A stretch of DNA of 64,000 nt from Hibiscus mutabilis. Its lineage: Eukaryota > Streptophyta > Magnoliopsida > Malvales > Malvaceae. Position numbers and translations under genes: made by a program. The notes beneath the pieces are model-generated. The model ran no database searches and had not been told where the DNA came from. It saw nothing but the letters and a program-made list of their open reading frames with translations. Location: positions 32,019,338 to 32,083,337 of the forward strand of contig CM033725.1 of NCBI GenBank assembly GCA_019671005.1, given 5' to 3'. Position 1 is the stretch's first letter; each line of letters starts with the position of its first letter. Positions 46,723-58,683 of this stretch are shown here, piece by piece.

Positions 46723-47763
46723 CGGGCATGATATTAAGTCTTTCAGACTATCAATAAGTCATTCGGGCATGATGATAAGTCTTTCGGGCCATCAGTAAGT
46801 CCTTCAGGCATGATGTTAAGCCTTCTTTCGATGTCAATACAAGTAGAAACTGGGGTATCGTTTTAAGGGATGTTGGTAGCCTTTTTGGCATGAATCCATT
46901 TCTTAAGTCCTTCGGGCCATCAATAAGTCCTTCTGGCATAGTGTTAAGCCTTCTTTTGATGCCGAGACGAGTAGAAATTGGGGCATCGTCTTAAGGTATT
47001 TTGTATTCTTTAAGCGATACGCCACTTTTTAAGTCATTTAGGCCATCAATAAGACCTTCGGGCACGATGTTAAGACCTTCGAGATGATGTTAAGTTCTTC
47101 GGGCCATCAGTAAAACCTTCGAGCATGATGTTAAGAGTTCTTTTCGTGCCAACACGAAATATATCGGGGCATTGAAGAACTCGCAGCTTGAAGAATCAGC
47201 CGAGGAAAAGCGAAAAGTTCCAAAAGAACTCGTGCTTCTGAGGCTATAGACAGGAAAGTAGGATAAAATTAGTGCTTATGATCTTTGTTCTATTCTCGTT
47301 TCACAAGAATGAGCAAAGAGAGACAACTATAATCACTAATTTTTATCCAGGTTGTACATTATATTATTATTATATTTTAATCTTATTTTGGTATGTTTAA
47401 GTATTATTATTCATTATTATTAATATTATTATAAATTATTACAATTATTATTAGTAGTATTAATATTATTTAGTATTATTATAATATTTATTATTAAAGA
47501 AAAAAAGAAAAAAAACAGATCATATAATAATAAAAAGCTTAATTAAATTATAATGTTTGAGTCCATTTACAATTAATTACATAACCCCAAATAATATGTA
47601 CATGACCTGTTTAGCCAAATTTTGATAACTAAAAAAATCTTAACCCCATATTTTTATTCTACAGCAGCTCAATCTCTATGTCAAATCAAGATTTGATCTG
47701 ACGGTCCAGATGAAGAAAGAGATGACAGCCCAGCTTCCCCACGCACGCGTGCTCCCCATGACC
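46723..47763 (+). mobile_element. LTR fragment C (internal piece of the Ogre-like LTR)
   Basis: It matches LTR B 53836 to about 54880 very closely by eye, including the TCGGGCATGATATTAAGTC start, the CTTCGAGATGATGTTAAG variant and the AT-rich microsatellite. It begins and ends abruptly within LTR sequence, at CGGGCATG on the left and CCCCATGACC on the right, so both sides are deletion or recombination junctions. Confidence 0.8.
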
Positions 47764-48200
47764 TTATCAAGACATGAGTGTTGGGTTTCGAAGACGGAAG
47801 ACCTCGATTCTACAATGAGTCAACAATCACTCGAGGGACAAAATTGAAGAAGATTCAATACCTAGGACAGAGTTCAAATCCTGATGTCTAATTGTTGACT
47901 CATGTTTAGAAGGAGAAAATTAAAGGCCCTTATTTCGATCTGATACCCATATCGTATGAAGAGTTGTACCCTCAACTATTTGAAGCCCAGTTGGTGAGTC
48001 TGGTCTTTTTGACACCCACCAACCCCCGTATCAAGATTGGTATGACGTTAATGTTTGTTGTAAGTACCATTCCGACAATTCTGGGGCATACCTTTGAGAA
48101 TTGCATCTCTTTCAAACAACGAGTTCAGAATTTTTTGGAAAATAGAAAATAAGAGTTTGGAACAAGGTGTCAGCCTAGTATAGTAGTGGGTCGCTCAGTG
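47764..48200 (+). pseudogene. Element VII stray gag C-terminal fragment
   Basis: The frame reads FDLIPISYEELYPQLFEAQL, then LGHTFENCISFKQRVQNFL. This resembles the gag C-terminus of element V (IPMSYAELYPQL and the HCSEF block), with the zinc-binding Cys/His partly lost. It lies upstream of an N-terminal gag part, which is the wrong order. Confidence 0.6.
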
Positions 48201-48900
48201 GGATTAGAACCCAAGGCTAAGGGTAGGAGTACTCAAGAAGAAGGGCACTCGTTCGAATGTGATGCCCAAGTGAACAAGCTCAGGTAAGAAAGAGATAATT
48301 TGAGCGAGGAACTGAAAAATTTGTAGGATAATTATCAAAAGCTTTATTGGGTGTTCAAGGCTACTGGTTTGGGAGATACTCTTGACGAATGGAAGAATGA
48401 CGTCATTCAACTGAAGAATGACTCAGATTATTGGAAGAAGAGGAATATGACAAGTGAGATTCAAGTTAGATTGTTGTCACAAAACTTGAAAGAAGCCGAA
48501 AGCCGATGCAACATTCTAAGGAATAAGTTGTAGATAGTCTAGCAGCGAACGAGATTTTGAATACAAATATACACCAGTGCGAAGACCAATCCAATACCTT
48601 TCATTTGGAAAATACAGCACTAAAATAGCAAATAGATGAGCTTAGAAGTTCTTTATGCACGTATCAGATTCGTGTTGAAGCAATCAATCAAGTTTCATAT
48701 GAAAGCACCGTATAGTTGACTTCTAAGTTACAAGGGCTGAGCGAGAAATACAAGAAAGGAACAATGACATGAATACTGCTATCACTCAAGCACGCAAAGT
48801 GGCTCAGCAAGTAGCAGACTTGGCTGACGCAGCGATGCCGTTAAGTTAGAATATTGATCTGGCATTGGACCACGGAGGAAAGCTAACTCGGTTGTTAGAC
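48201..48900 (+). pseudogene. Element VII gag coiled-coil part
   Basis: Blocks such as LDEWKNDVIQLKNDSDYWKK and SQNLKEAESRCNILRNKL give a charged, heptad-like coiled coil, as in the DUF7745/gag connecting region of element V. Stops near 48151, 48325 and 48531 show decay. Confidence 0.6.
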
Positions 48901-49139
48901 GAAGTTAAAAAGCTGGGTGTTAGGGCTCACCTTATTAGTAAACATCTAATATCTAATGTAAAGAAACATTTTAGTCTCAATGAAAGTTTTTCTATGGGGA
49001 TCACTTTTGGAATCAGTACCTTATTGCATACATGTTTACATTTTAGGAATACATTGCATTGCACATTCATTGTATATTTAACATGACGTTATCATTTAAC
49101 AAATATTACATTGCTTTTTGTGATCTAAAATTCTTGAGG

Positions 49140-50113
49140 TTCGATGGTAGTAGCCCGAGAAGCAGTTGAAATTTATCATAGACAAAATTTTGGAAAGAAT
49201 TGAACAAGCTCAAAAATCAAGACTCGAGTAGTTGGAAGAAAGACATGAGAAATTGATCAAGATCAGAGGAGATGTTGACAATTCCTTCAAATTGAATGTA
49301 AGAGAGCTCTGTCTGGTCCCTAATTTGGTCATTCTGAATGATTTCAAGGTCCCTAACTTTGAAAAGTTTAATGGTACTAGTTGTCCTAAGGTACATTTGA
49401 CCATGTTCTGCAGAAAGATAGATGGCTACTTAAAGGATGAAAAGTTATTGATCCAACTGCTTCCACGATAGTTTGGCAGGGCCGGCCGTAATATGGTATA
49501 ATCGGTTGAACAGAGAGCAAATTTGAACGTGGGTTGACTTAGCCAATGCTTTTTTAGAGCAATATAGGTATGCTCTAAACCTAGCATCTAGTTGTCAGTT
49601 TCTCCAGGGCATAAAGATGAACTAGATGAGTGCTTCAAGGAATATGACTTAGGGTGGAGGAGTTTAGCAGCCCAGATACAACCTCTCGTAACCGAAGAGG
49701 AAGTGACTCACATGTTTCATGCAACTCTTCCTCTTTCTTTCTTTGATATAATGCTCGAGAAATCAAGGAGCAAATTTGTGGAGTTTATGATGGTTGGAGA
49801 AAGGATAGAATACGAGATTCATAAAAGAAAATTAGGGCCTAAGTTTTGGGACCATACTAGTTAGGAAGTGGAAGAAGACAAAGAGGTGAATGAGTGTCGT
49901 TTCCAAAATGCTCATAATCACAAGAGAAGAAGGCATGCCAATCCTTCTGAGTCGCCACGAAAAATCCCTCGAACAAGCGTCGATCTTGAGATATTTGGAG
50001 TGGCCATTTCAGATTTGTTTCCTCATTTGGTTGAAGACCATTACATCACTCCTAGGTCGAGAAAGGTTACACCTGACTTATCTGCCCACAGTTTTGACCA
50101 AGAAGTGTAGGTC
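49140..50113 (+). pseudogene. Element VII gag core
   Basis: Gag core blocks: VPNFEKFNGTSCPKVHLTMF, CRKIDGYLKDEKLLIQLLP, then at 49592-49864 WRSLAAQIQPLVTEEEVTHM and FVEFMMVGERIEYEI, and at 49970-50110 the FPHLVEDHYITP block. This matches the Tat-type gag seen in element V. No protease, RT, RNase H or integrase follows before the 3' LTR, so the element has gag only. Confidence 0.75.
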
Positions 50114-51766
50114 GTTACTGGAAGAAATTAAGAAATTGGTTTGTGAGGGAATCCTGACACAAGAGTTAATCCAACAATGGTAAACAAAGGAAATGTGACA
50201 AGCTTACACTAAACTGAAAAGGTAGAATAATTTGTCACTTTGAGGATGATTTGAAAGTCCTTATGCTTAGGTTTCACATCTCTTCATGAAGATGTTTAAT
50301 TTGATTCATCCATATTTTAGTTTCCCCTTTTGAGAACAATGTACATAACAAACCCTACTACTTATGCCCTAAAGCAGTAGGAATATTTTGTAAAGACGTG
50401 TGTCTATCTATTTTGTTAGAATGAAAGTCGCATTTTCTTTATTCTTATTTAGAAAACATTTTTGTATTCTTTGACTCTTTAAACATTTCATCCGTTGTTA
50501 TGTGGTAGTTTTTGTTCTCCCATACACATATACACATATTTTTTTAAAAAGACGTGCATATGTATATATCATTTTTATCAAGACCCTGAATTTCAATTGC
50601 AAGAGTACCTTTGATCCAAATTGAGATCAATTCCAAGCTACGTATGTTCAGAAGGAATTGAATGTTGTGAGGATATTGCAAATGTGAGCATCTAATGATC
50701 TATTTAGGCCAACGAGGGAACAAAACAAGTGTTCAGGTAATAGGTAGATCCCATTTAGTGAATTCCTCTCTCAGGATTTCTCGTTTAAGATCCTTGAGTA
50801 AAGTGTTAACCCTAAACTTCTACCTCCTGAGGACTTTCTCTGGATGTCTATGAATTGGACGATGAATGGCATTATTTCACTTTTCAAGGAGAAAGAAATG
50901 AGACCAGATACATTAGATACAAGGGCCAAGGAATCATAAGAAAAAAAGGGTTAAAGGACAATTTATGCTCCAGGAGACAACCAAATCAAGTTGAAAAATG
51001 CCAACCAGAAAGCCGAAGCAATCAAGAATGAGAGCACTAAGTTGAATAGTGCAATAAAGGAAAGCAAGATACACATGTGAAATTTCCATTCAATTTAGAA
51101 GAGTCGTGGAAAAATGATTAATTTCAAGTAGAAACATGCATCAATAATAGTCAAAATACAATATAGTCCACATATAAACATTATTGAGAAGGAATTGAAC
51201 TCTATGTTGAAAACTCAAAAAATGGTAGCCTAAAAAATTTAAAAAAAAAGAAAAAAAAGGGAAAAAGGAAAAAAAGAAAAAAGGAAAAGAATAAAAGAGA
51301 AAATAATTCTTTACATAAGCACATCCAGATCAAGCAATACAAGAATAAGACTTTGAATAAGAGACTTCTATGTAATCCTCCATTCAAGAAAATCTCAATT
51401 TTGTAGAGCCTTGGAGGATCGATCACCTTTGAATAAAAAGAGAGCATCAATATCCAGCCGGGATGCAAGCCGATCCGAAGTTACAGAAGAAGGAAATGAA
51501 CTCTAGGGTGAAAACCCAAAAATGGGCAGTCTAGAGCGATCCAAAGAATGAAAAAAAGAATATTCCATATGAGCATATCATGTCACACAAGTGTAGAGAT
51601 GTGATTTTGCTTAACCGTGACCCACGGCCTACATTACAAGCCTACAAAGACCATTCTGATCATATGTGGATATCTAAGATGGATGAGTCTATCTTCAGAT
51701 TACATTCCGCTTATAAGGCTTAACCTTTCTTTAATGAACATCAAACTTTAAGTGCCTGATCGACAC
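50114..51766 (+). other. Element VII 3' internal region, no pol
   Basis: I find no protease, RT, RNase H or integrase motif in any frame. Non-coding 3' sequence includes a purine-rich tract (51235-51300) and two related phrases, TGTTGAAAACTCAAAAAATGG (51203) and GGTGAAAACCCAAAAATGGG (51509). These resemble the repeats in the element V 3' region. Confidence 0.6.
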
Positions 51767-51789
51767 CAAAATGGGGGAAGGATAGGGCA
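51767..51789 (+). other. Element VII polypurine tract
   Basis: AAAATGGGGGAAGGATAGGG lies directly before the TGGTGAGTTATT start of LTR B. It is the expected plus-strand priming site. Confidence 0.7.
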
Positions 51790-51831
51790 TGGTGAGTTAT
51801 TGAGATTAAAAGAGCCACCTTAAACGGGTTA

Positions 51832-51839
51832 GAATTTAG
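51832..51839. repeat. Target-site duplication GAATTTAG, left copy
   Basis: GAATTTAG precedes the MITE and is repeated exactly at 52388-52395. LTR A has one uninterrupted copy of the site (GGGTTAGAATTTAGGTATG). Confidence 0.9.
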
Positions 51840-52387
51840 TAGACCTGGCATTGACCCAAGATCAGAAAACAGGGCCGATTTACCCGAACCGAGATCCGAA
51901 ATAGACCCGAACAAGATGACCCAAAATTTGATCTGAAACTGAAATAAACGAAACGAACCAAAACTGATCCGAATTTTAGTTGAATCGAAATGGACCAAAT
52001 CGATTTTCAATCGAATTGAGTGGACCCGAACCGAATAAACCCGAATCAAACACAACCCAAAATATAGATAAGATAATAATAGAAATAAATAAAGATAGGA
52101 TATGAATAACCGCACAACTCACCAAAAAGTTAAATATATTAGCTTTATAAATCTATATATAGGGTGTAAAAAACTGACCCGCCTAAAAACTCAATTAAAA
52201 TCAGACCGATCTCCCATTGACCCGAACCGAAATCAACTGAACCAAAAATCAACCGACACAAAATGACTCGAATAACAATAGACCCAAACTAAAAACGAAC
52301 CGAACTGAATCAAACTGAAATTGAATTTAAACTGAATAATATCAGACCCGAAATAACCCGAACTGAATGACCCGTTTGCCACCTCTA
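51840..52387. mobile_element. hAT-type MITE (548 bp) in LTR B
   Basis: The element starts TAGACCTGGCATTGACCC and ends GACCCGTTTGCCACCTCTA, imperfect terminal inverted repeats (8 of the outer 10 bases pair). It is flanked by an 8-bp duplication, the size made by hAT transposases. The interior has no transposase frame and is rich in ACCCGAACCGAA-like strings. The empty site is preserved in LTR A. Confidence 0.9.
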
Positions 52388-52395
52388 GAATTTAG
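52388..52395. repeat. Target-site duplication GAATTTAG, right copy
   Basis: Exact copy of 51832-51839, immediately after the MITE. Confidence 0.9.
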
Positions 52396-52544
52396 GTATG
52401 AGTTGTTTCTCTCAAAAGCCTTATAGACTGAAAAAGATTATACAAATGCACATATCTCCACAAGCAGTCAAGATATTCTAAACATACACTTCATTCGGGT
52501 AGATCTTTGTCGATTTGAAGCAAATGTGCTATTGCATTTGATAT

Positions 52545-52990
52545 TTCGGGGTCAAACTTTAGTTTCCAAAAATGTTTGGCATTTACTCCAATTTTGATTT
52601 TTTTTCAAACATTAATTTTTAAAAATATTTGGCATTTTCTCGATATTTCAATTTTTAATGTTTATCATTTTCGCCAAACATCAATTTCCAAAAATGTTTG
52701 GCATTTACTCCAAATTTTGATTTCCTCCAAACATTGGTTTTTAAAAATATTTGAGCATTTTTTTCCAGATTTTGATTTTTTTCCAAACATCGGTTTTCAA
52801 GTATGTTTGGAATTTTTTCACCAAATTTTGATTTTTTTTTAATATTTATCATTTCCTCCAAACATTAGTTTTCAAAAATGTTTGGCATTTTTTCTCCAAA
52901 TTTTGATTTTTAAGATATCTATAGTTTTTCTTCCAAACATTAGTTTTCAAAATGTTTGGCATTCTCTCCAAGTTTTATTTTCAAAATGGC
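52545..52990 (+). repeat. Hairpin array in LTR B
   Basis: Seven units matching the array of LTR A. The CCAAACAT and ATGTTTGG arms are mostly kept. It lies just right of the MITE. Confidence 0.85.
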
Positions 52991-53644
52991 TGCCATCTTT
53001 TCAAAAATTGTTGTTATCAAGATAAACAAAAGTAAATTGCATTTTTTGCATTACTCTAAAAATGAGATTTAAAGCATATGGACATATAATTGGCTCCTCC
53101 CAAGATGCTTCGATTAAGGTTAACAAAGAAGATTAAACTTAAGGATGAGTTCAGGGAATTGAGGCTTTTCACGCCCTAATTTTGAGAATAGACGAAAACT
53201 CTGCATGTTGGGTCAAAAACAAGAAAATAGTTTAGCCCTATGATTAAATGAGGAAAGGCTGATGATAAGAGTTCATGCATAAGAATAGTATAGGGAATAG
53301 AAGTAGATTGGTTACAAAGAAAGGTGGTAAACCTAAAAGATGAGAAGGATACTTGCATGAAAGATTTAAAGCATGTTGCTAAATCAAATTTTAGACGAAT
53401 GTCCAATTGACAAGATGGAGATTTAAGAGCATACATCAAAGAAGAAAAGAAAAGAAATTTGGGGAAGACCTTTCAAGGGACGAAAGCTCATATTAAGATC
53501 TCCTAATCCTCACATGTATTGCATGTAGTTAGACACCTCTATGTTATGAGCATGCTAACTCAAAAGTATTTTGCTTATTTTAAACAGGTATTCGAAGACT
53601 TTGATCTGTGACTTCATGTTGAAGAGGTAGATCCTATTAAAGAT

Positions 53645-54250
53645 TTGCATTTGGTAGCCTTTTTGGCGTGAATCCATTTCTTAAGTCTTTTGGGCATGAT
53701 GATAAGTCATTCAGACCATCAGTAAGTCCTTCGAGCATGATGTTAAGCCTTTTTTATGTCAATACAGGTAGAAACTAGGGCATTATTTTAAGGGATGTTG
53801 GTAGCCTTTTTGGCGTGAATCTATTTCTTATGTCCTTCGGGCATGATATTAAGTCTTTCAGACTATCAATAAGTCATTCGGGCATGATGATAAGTCCTTC
53901 GGGCCATCAGTAAGTCCTTCAGGCATGATGTTAAGCCTTCTTTTGATGTCAATACAAGTAGAAACTGGGGTATCGTTTTAAGGGATGTTGGTAGCCTTTT
54001 TGGCATGAATCCATTTCATAAGTCCTTCGGGCCATCAGTAAGTCCTTCTGGCATGGTGTTAAGCCTTCTTTTGATGCCGAGACGAGTAGAAATTGGGGCA
54101 TCGTCTTAAGGTATTTTGTATTCTTTAAGCGATACGCCACTTTTTAAGTCATTCAGGCCATCAATAAGACCTTCGGGCACGATGTAAAGACCTTCGAGAT
54201 GATGTTAAGTTCTTCGGGCCATCAGTAAAACCTTCGAGCATGATGTTAAG
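53645..54250 (+). repeat. Tandem repeat of 125-190 bp in LTR B
   Basis: Units begin TTGGTAGCC near 53651, 53799 and 53987. They have the same internal AAGTCCTTCGGGC motifs as LTR A and fragment C, but in different number and order. Confidence 0.8.
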
Positions 54251-56407
54251 AGTTCTTTTCGTGCCAACATGACATATATCGGGCATTGAAGAACTCGCAG
54301 CTTGAAGAATCAGCCGAGGAAAAGCGAAAAGTTCCAGAAGAACTCGTGATTCTGAGGCTATAGACAGGAAAGTAGGATAAAAATTAGTGCTTATGATCTT
54401 TGTTCTATTCTCGTTTCACAAGAATGAGCAAAGAGAGACAACTATAATCACTAATTTTTATCCAGGTTGTACATTATATTATTATTATATTTTAATCTTA
54501 TTTTGTTATGTTTAAGTATTATTATTCATTATTATTAATATTATTATAAATTATTACAATTATTATTAGTAGTATTAATATTATTTAGTATTATTATAAT
54601 ATTTATTATTAAAGTAAAAAAGAAAAAAAACAAATCATATAATAATAAAAAGCTTAATTAAATTATAATGTTTGAGTCCATTTACAATTAATTACATAAC
54701 CCCAAATAATATGTACATGACCTGTTTAGCCAAATTCTGATAACTAAAAAAACCTTAACCCCATATTTTTATTCTACAGCAGCTCAATCTCTATGTCAAA
54801 TCAAGATTTAATCTGACGGTCCAGATGAAGAAAGAGATGACAGCCCAGCTTCCCCACGCACGCGTGCTCCCCATGACCGCGACCACTTGACTCCTAGGCA
54901 CCTGACCCTTCATCTTCCCTGTCCACGTGGCCTCGTCGCCAGATATCATGTTGCCTCCGTACAGCCATCGTCCTCTCCCAACCACCGAGCAGAACGAAAA
55001 TGATAAAAAAGGGGGGCGTCAGATCCACAATCATCAACAGTATATCCATTTAATTATTGTCATCTATGTAAACAAAATGGGAGATATAAACAATGCAAAG
55101 TGCAACCCAATGTACTCAGATTCGAATCAATAGAAGTAAAAAAAAAGATTTCAAAAAGGTATTCTTCTCTCTTTTTGCATTTCGAAATAAAAAGGGAAAA
55201 AGAAAAAGGTGTAGGGTTCTTACCAGTTTCGGTCTCGGACCATCGCCACCATGCATGGCGGTTGTGGACGGTGCCGCCGATGAGCGGCACCATTTCTCTT
55301 CAAGCTCTCCATTCCTTGTTTTTTCGATCAAGGTTTCAGATCTTTTGAGTTTTTTTAAAAAAAATGTTTCAAAAGCAAGGGTTTTTTGGTCTCAGTTTCT
55401 GTTTTGGGTAAAGGTGAACAAATGAAAACTGTTTTTAATTTTTAGTATTTATATTAAGCCTTAAAATTTGGTTTTTTACACAATAAACCCCTCCGTGTTT
55501 TCAATATTTGCTCCCCAAGCCATTTCGCTTTTTAAAACCCTCTCCGTGGTCCTTGGTGTTTTCAAAAAGTTTACAATCTCGCCCTTTCTCTTCGATTTTG
55601 GTCCGAGATCAATGGCTTAATTCCCCTTTTGGCACCTCTAATTTCATCCTGCATTCATTTTAATCCTTGCTTATTACTTCTGCCTTTAATTTATGTTTTT
55701 CTATTGCATAGTATATTGTATATTTATATTATATTATGTAAGTATTATATGTATAGCCTGTTATGCTACGTATGTATTTATATGTGTATATATATCATAT
55801 ATATGTATGTATAATGTATATATATAATATATACTAATTTACCATGTTATGTTTGTATATACCTATGTTACGTTTCTTTGCTTATATATATACACACACT
55901 ATATTAAGCATGCTATTATCTATGTTACCTCTTTTATTTTTATGCCTTTATATCTTATTATTTTGGTTAAGTTTCATGTCTATTACGTTTATAGTTAGTA
56001 AATCTTATCATTGTTATTAGTATTTATCCTTATTACTATGTTAGTTTTTTTTACATGCGGTATGTTCATATTAATTGCTTTGATTTATTTTTATATGGTA
56101 TGTGTTTATATTTATTGACATGATTTTCTTGACATAATTGTATCTTTACATATTTATTGTACTATTTATATTTGTTTTACCATATCGATCATTTTTATTA
56201 TTTTAATTTGTGTAAATATATAAAATATTTAGTATAGTATATCTACATATAGAATACACGCTGTTAACTAATATAATTTTATACCATATATAATATGCTT
56301 TTCATTAATACAATATATTATATTATGTATCATTGTTTTTTTATGTATGTGCCATATGCATACGTGTATACATTATATAGCTAGGTTTGACATATTGTTC
56401 ATATTTA

Positions 56408-56423
56408 TTTAATTTTTCATGCT
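56408..56423. repeat. 16-bp target-site duplication, left copy
   Basis: TTTAATTTTTCATGCT is repeated exactly at 56529-56544. LTR A has one copy at the matching place (near 43828). Confidence 0.9.
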
Positions 56424-56528
56424 CTTTTTATTAAATAGAAAGGTTTTTTATATTTTCATAGCGGGATTTAAACCCATATAAGATGGGACAATACGAGCAT
56501 CTTTAATCATTAGGCAAATCAGTGGATC
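56424..56528 (-). mobile_element. Small tRNA-derived SINE (105 bp) in LTR B
   Basis: In minus sense it starts GATCCACTGATTTGCCTAAT, with an A-box-like TTGCCTAATGATTAAAG. It continues to GGGTTTAAATCCC, a B-box match, and ends in an A/T-rich tail (TTAATAAAAAG). It is flanked by a 16-bp duplication, the length typical of LINE-driven insertion. It is shorter than most plant SINEs and may be 3'-truncated or a minimal family. Confidence 0.75.
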
Positions 56529-56544
56529 TTTAATTTTTCATGCT
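56529..56544. repeat. 16-bp target-site duplication, right copy
   Basis: Exact copy of 56408-56423. Confidence 0.9.
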
Positions 56545-57720
56545 TTAATCAATGCCTTTCCTTTATTTGTTGTATCATGTTATTATATTGCATATCGGGA
56601 TATAAACTGTTAATGCTTTGCCCTTTTATTCGAAGATAAACTTGGCTAGTATCTAAGAAGTATGTGGTAGTTTTTGTTTATTTCTCGAATAATGGAGCTC
56701 TTAAATTTACTCGCATGTATAACCAAATTTTGATTTAATTGTCACTTTAACTCACAAAATTTGATATTAATAAAACAATAATTGATTTGATACCAAATTT
56801 GGGCGTGGTGGGGGTGCAAAATCTTCCCCATATGTAACCGACTCCTGAACCCAAAAAAAAATCTCTGGTAGTTTTTTTGTTTCTGGTTACCTTATCTAAG
56901 TAACCGGTTACGACTCTATTTTTTATTTCAAAATACGAATTTTTAAAAGAATCCTTTAAAATTCGAAACTTTAAGAAAAAGTGGAATATTTCGGATTTTT
57001 TATAGTATCAAAGAAGAAAAAGTCGAAACTAGCTTCGGACCGTATTCCAGATCCGACAATATTCAAGACGAACTCGGAGAGAAAAGCATTGAAGAAATGA
57101 AAGACACTAAACCAGAGAAGCTGCCTGCCATAGTGGAAAGGGAGAAGGCACTGATTCGACTGAATCATCGGTAATTGAAAAGGACCAAATCATTTCAACA
57201 ACACCGTAGACATCTTAACCTTAAAAGTTGCTGAAAATTCTGAGATCAAGGACAGAGAAACAACCTCAAAAATTAGTGAGGTTGCTGAAAAAGAGCTGCG
57301 AAATGAGAATCCATACGAGGTCACTTGCATACGTGAACTTACTGCCGAAGTGGGGGAGAAACTTGAAGAGATAAACCAAGCTACAATGGGATCAAGTGAA
57401 AGATTCATTTATAGAGATTATGCTAATTAAGAATCAGAAAACGTTAGTCTGATTTATCCATGTTTATGTGTGTGTGTTACCTTGTAGTACTTTTGTCCCA
57501 ATCGATCAACTTGAAATTTTGTTCTTCATGCAGGTGAGTAAAACATACTAAATTTGACATCTCAAGCTCATCGATTAGCGGTAAAAGCATCAAGGAAGAT
57601 GAAAGCATCCCATTGAAGTCAACTGAAAAGGTCAGCTAATAAAAGAAGGCCGCTTTGGATCCGAAAAATGTGTTCTTTTATACCATTCTGTTTCTAACGT
57701 ACATATTCAATGTTTTGAAG

Positions 57721-58603
57721 GCTAGCTCTTCAATTGAGCTTGAGGTCTCAATAAAGGACACCAAAGAAAAAACCTTAGTAGAAGGAAGCACAAATACTGT
57801 TGAATCTGAATCTGCACTGATTGCACCAAAAACAGAAGAGAAAAAGAAAGAAACATATAATGTTGTTCCCACTGAAGAAAGCAGTCTAGCAATGCCCGAC
57901 CATGATGGAGCCGGTGTAGAGGGTGCGGAGATTGGTGTGGAACCAGTGGAGTCCTCCATATCATGCGAGAAGAACAAGGAGATATCTAGGGAAGAAGATG
58001 GAATGCAGGATAATGTTCCATATGAGCATTCAGAAACTCCACTCCCACAAGCAACATATGAGACACTAATGGAAAAGGCAGATAATCAGGCATTAGATGT
58101 TCCAAAAATAGAGTCCAAAGAGACAGGACTGGAACGTGCCCCATGAATCATACGCGCATACAGAACAGGAGAATGGAAAATGCATCTCTGTAGCAGAAAC
58201 AGTGCAAGATAAACAATCATCGGATTTAGGATAGGAAAAAATGAAGATCCAAGATGGAAATCCATTCGATGAAGCTACAGATTCGGGAGAAACCTCGGGT
58301 ATATGCAAAGATGTAGAGAAGGTTATCCAAGCAGAAGATGATTTAGCAAAGAATTTGGCAGAACAAGAAACCGAAGTGCCAAAAGGAGATCCTGATCAGA
58401 TTTCTGAGACCATATACATGAATGTAAATGAAGAGCAAAGTAAGGAAACAATCCCTGAATCGAGCAGGAGGCAAGCTGATGAAACCATCACTGGTTTTCA
58501 AAACCAAGAAAGTGAAGAGAAGATTAATGAGGAACCAGAAGATAAATTGGAGGATGAACAAAAAGCAAATGAGGTTAGCAAGCCTATCATTTTATCTAAA
58601 GAG
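57721..58603 (+). pseudogene. Exon block of the Glu/Lys-rich pseudogene
   Basis: It is preceded by TTTTGAAG (acceptor AG at 57719-57720) and followed by GAG|GTAAAA. The open stretches at 57721-58146 and 58241-58603 are in different frames, joined through a frameshift near 58138 and a stop at about 58230. The sequence is acidic, with ELEVSIKDTKEKTLVE-type text. Confidence 0.7.
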
Positions 58604-58683
58604 GTAAAAAAAACATGTTTTTATACCAAAGATGTTGCTAAATTCTGCTTCAAATTTTGAAACATTTAACTTTTTATTGATAG

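Larger units (their letters stand above)
51790..57007 (+). mobile_element. Element VII: LTR B (5.2 kb with two insertions)
   Basis: It matches LTR A along its length once a 548-base hAT-type MITE and a 105-base SINE, each with target duplications, are set aside. It ends near TTTTTTATAGTA at 57007, where gene-derived sequence starts at once. No second duplication of flanking DNA could be matched at the outer ends. Confidence 0.8.
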
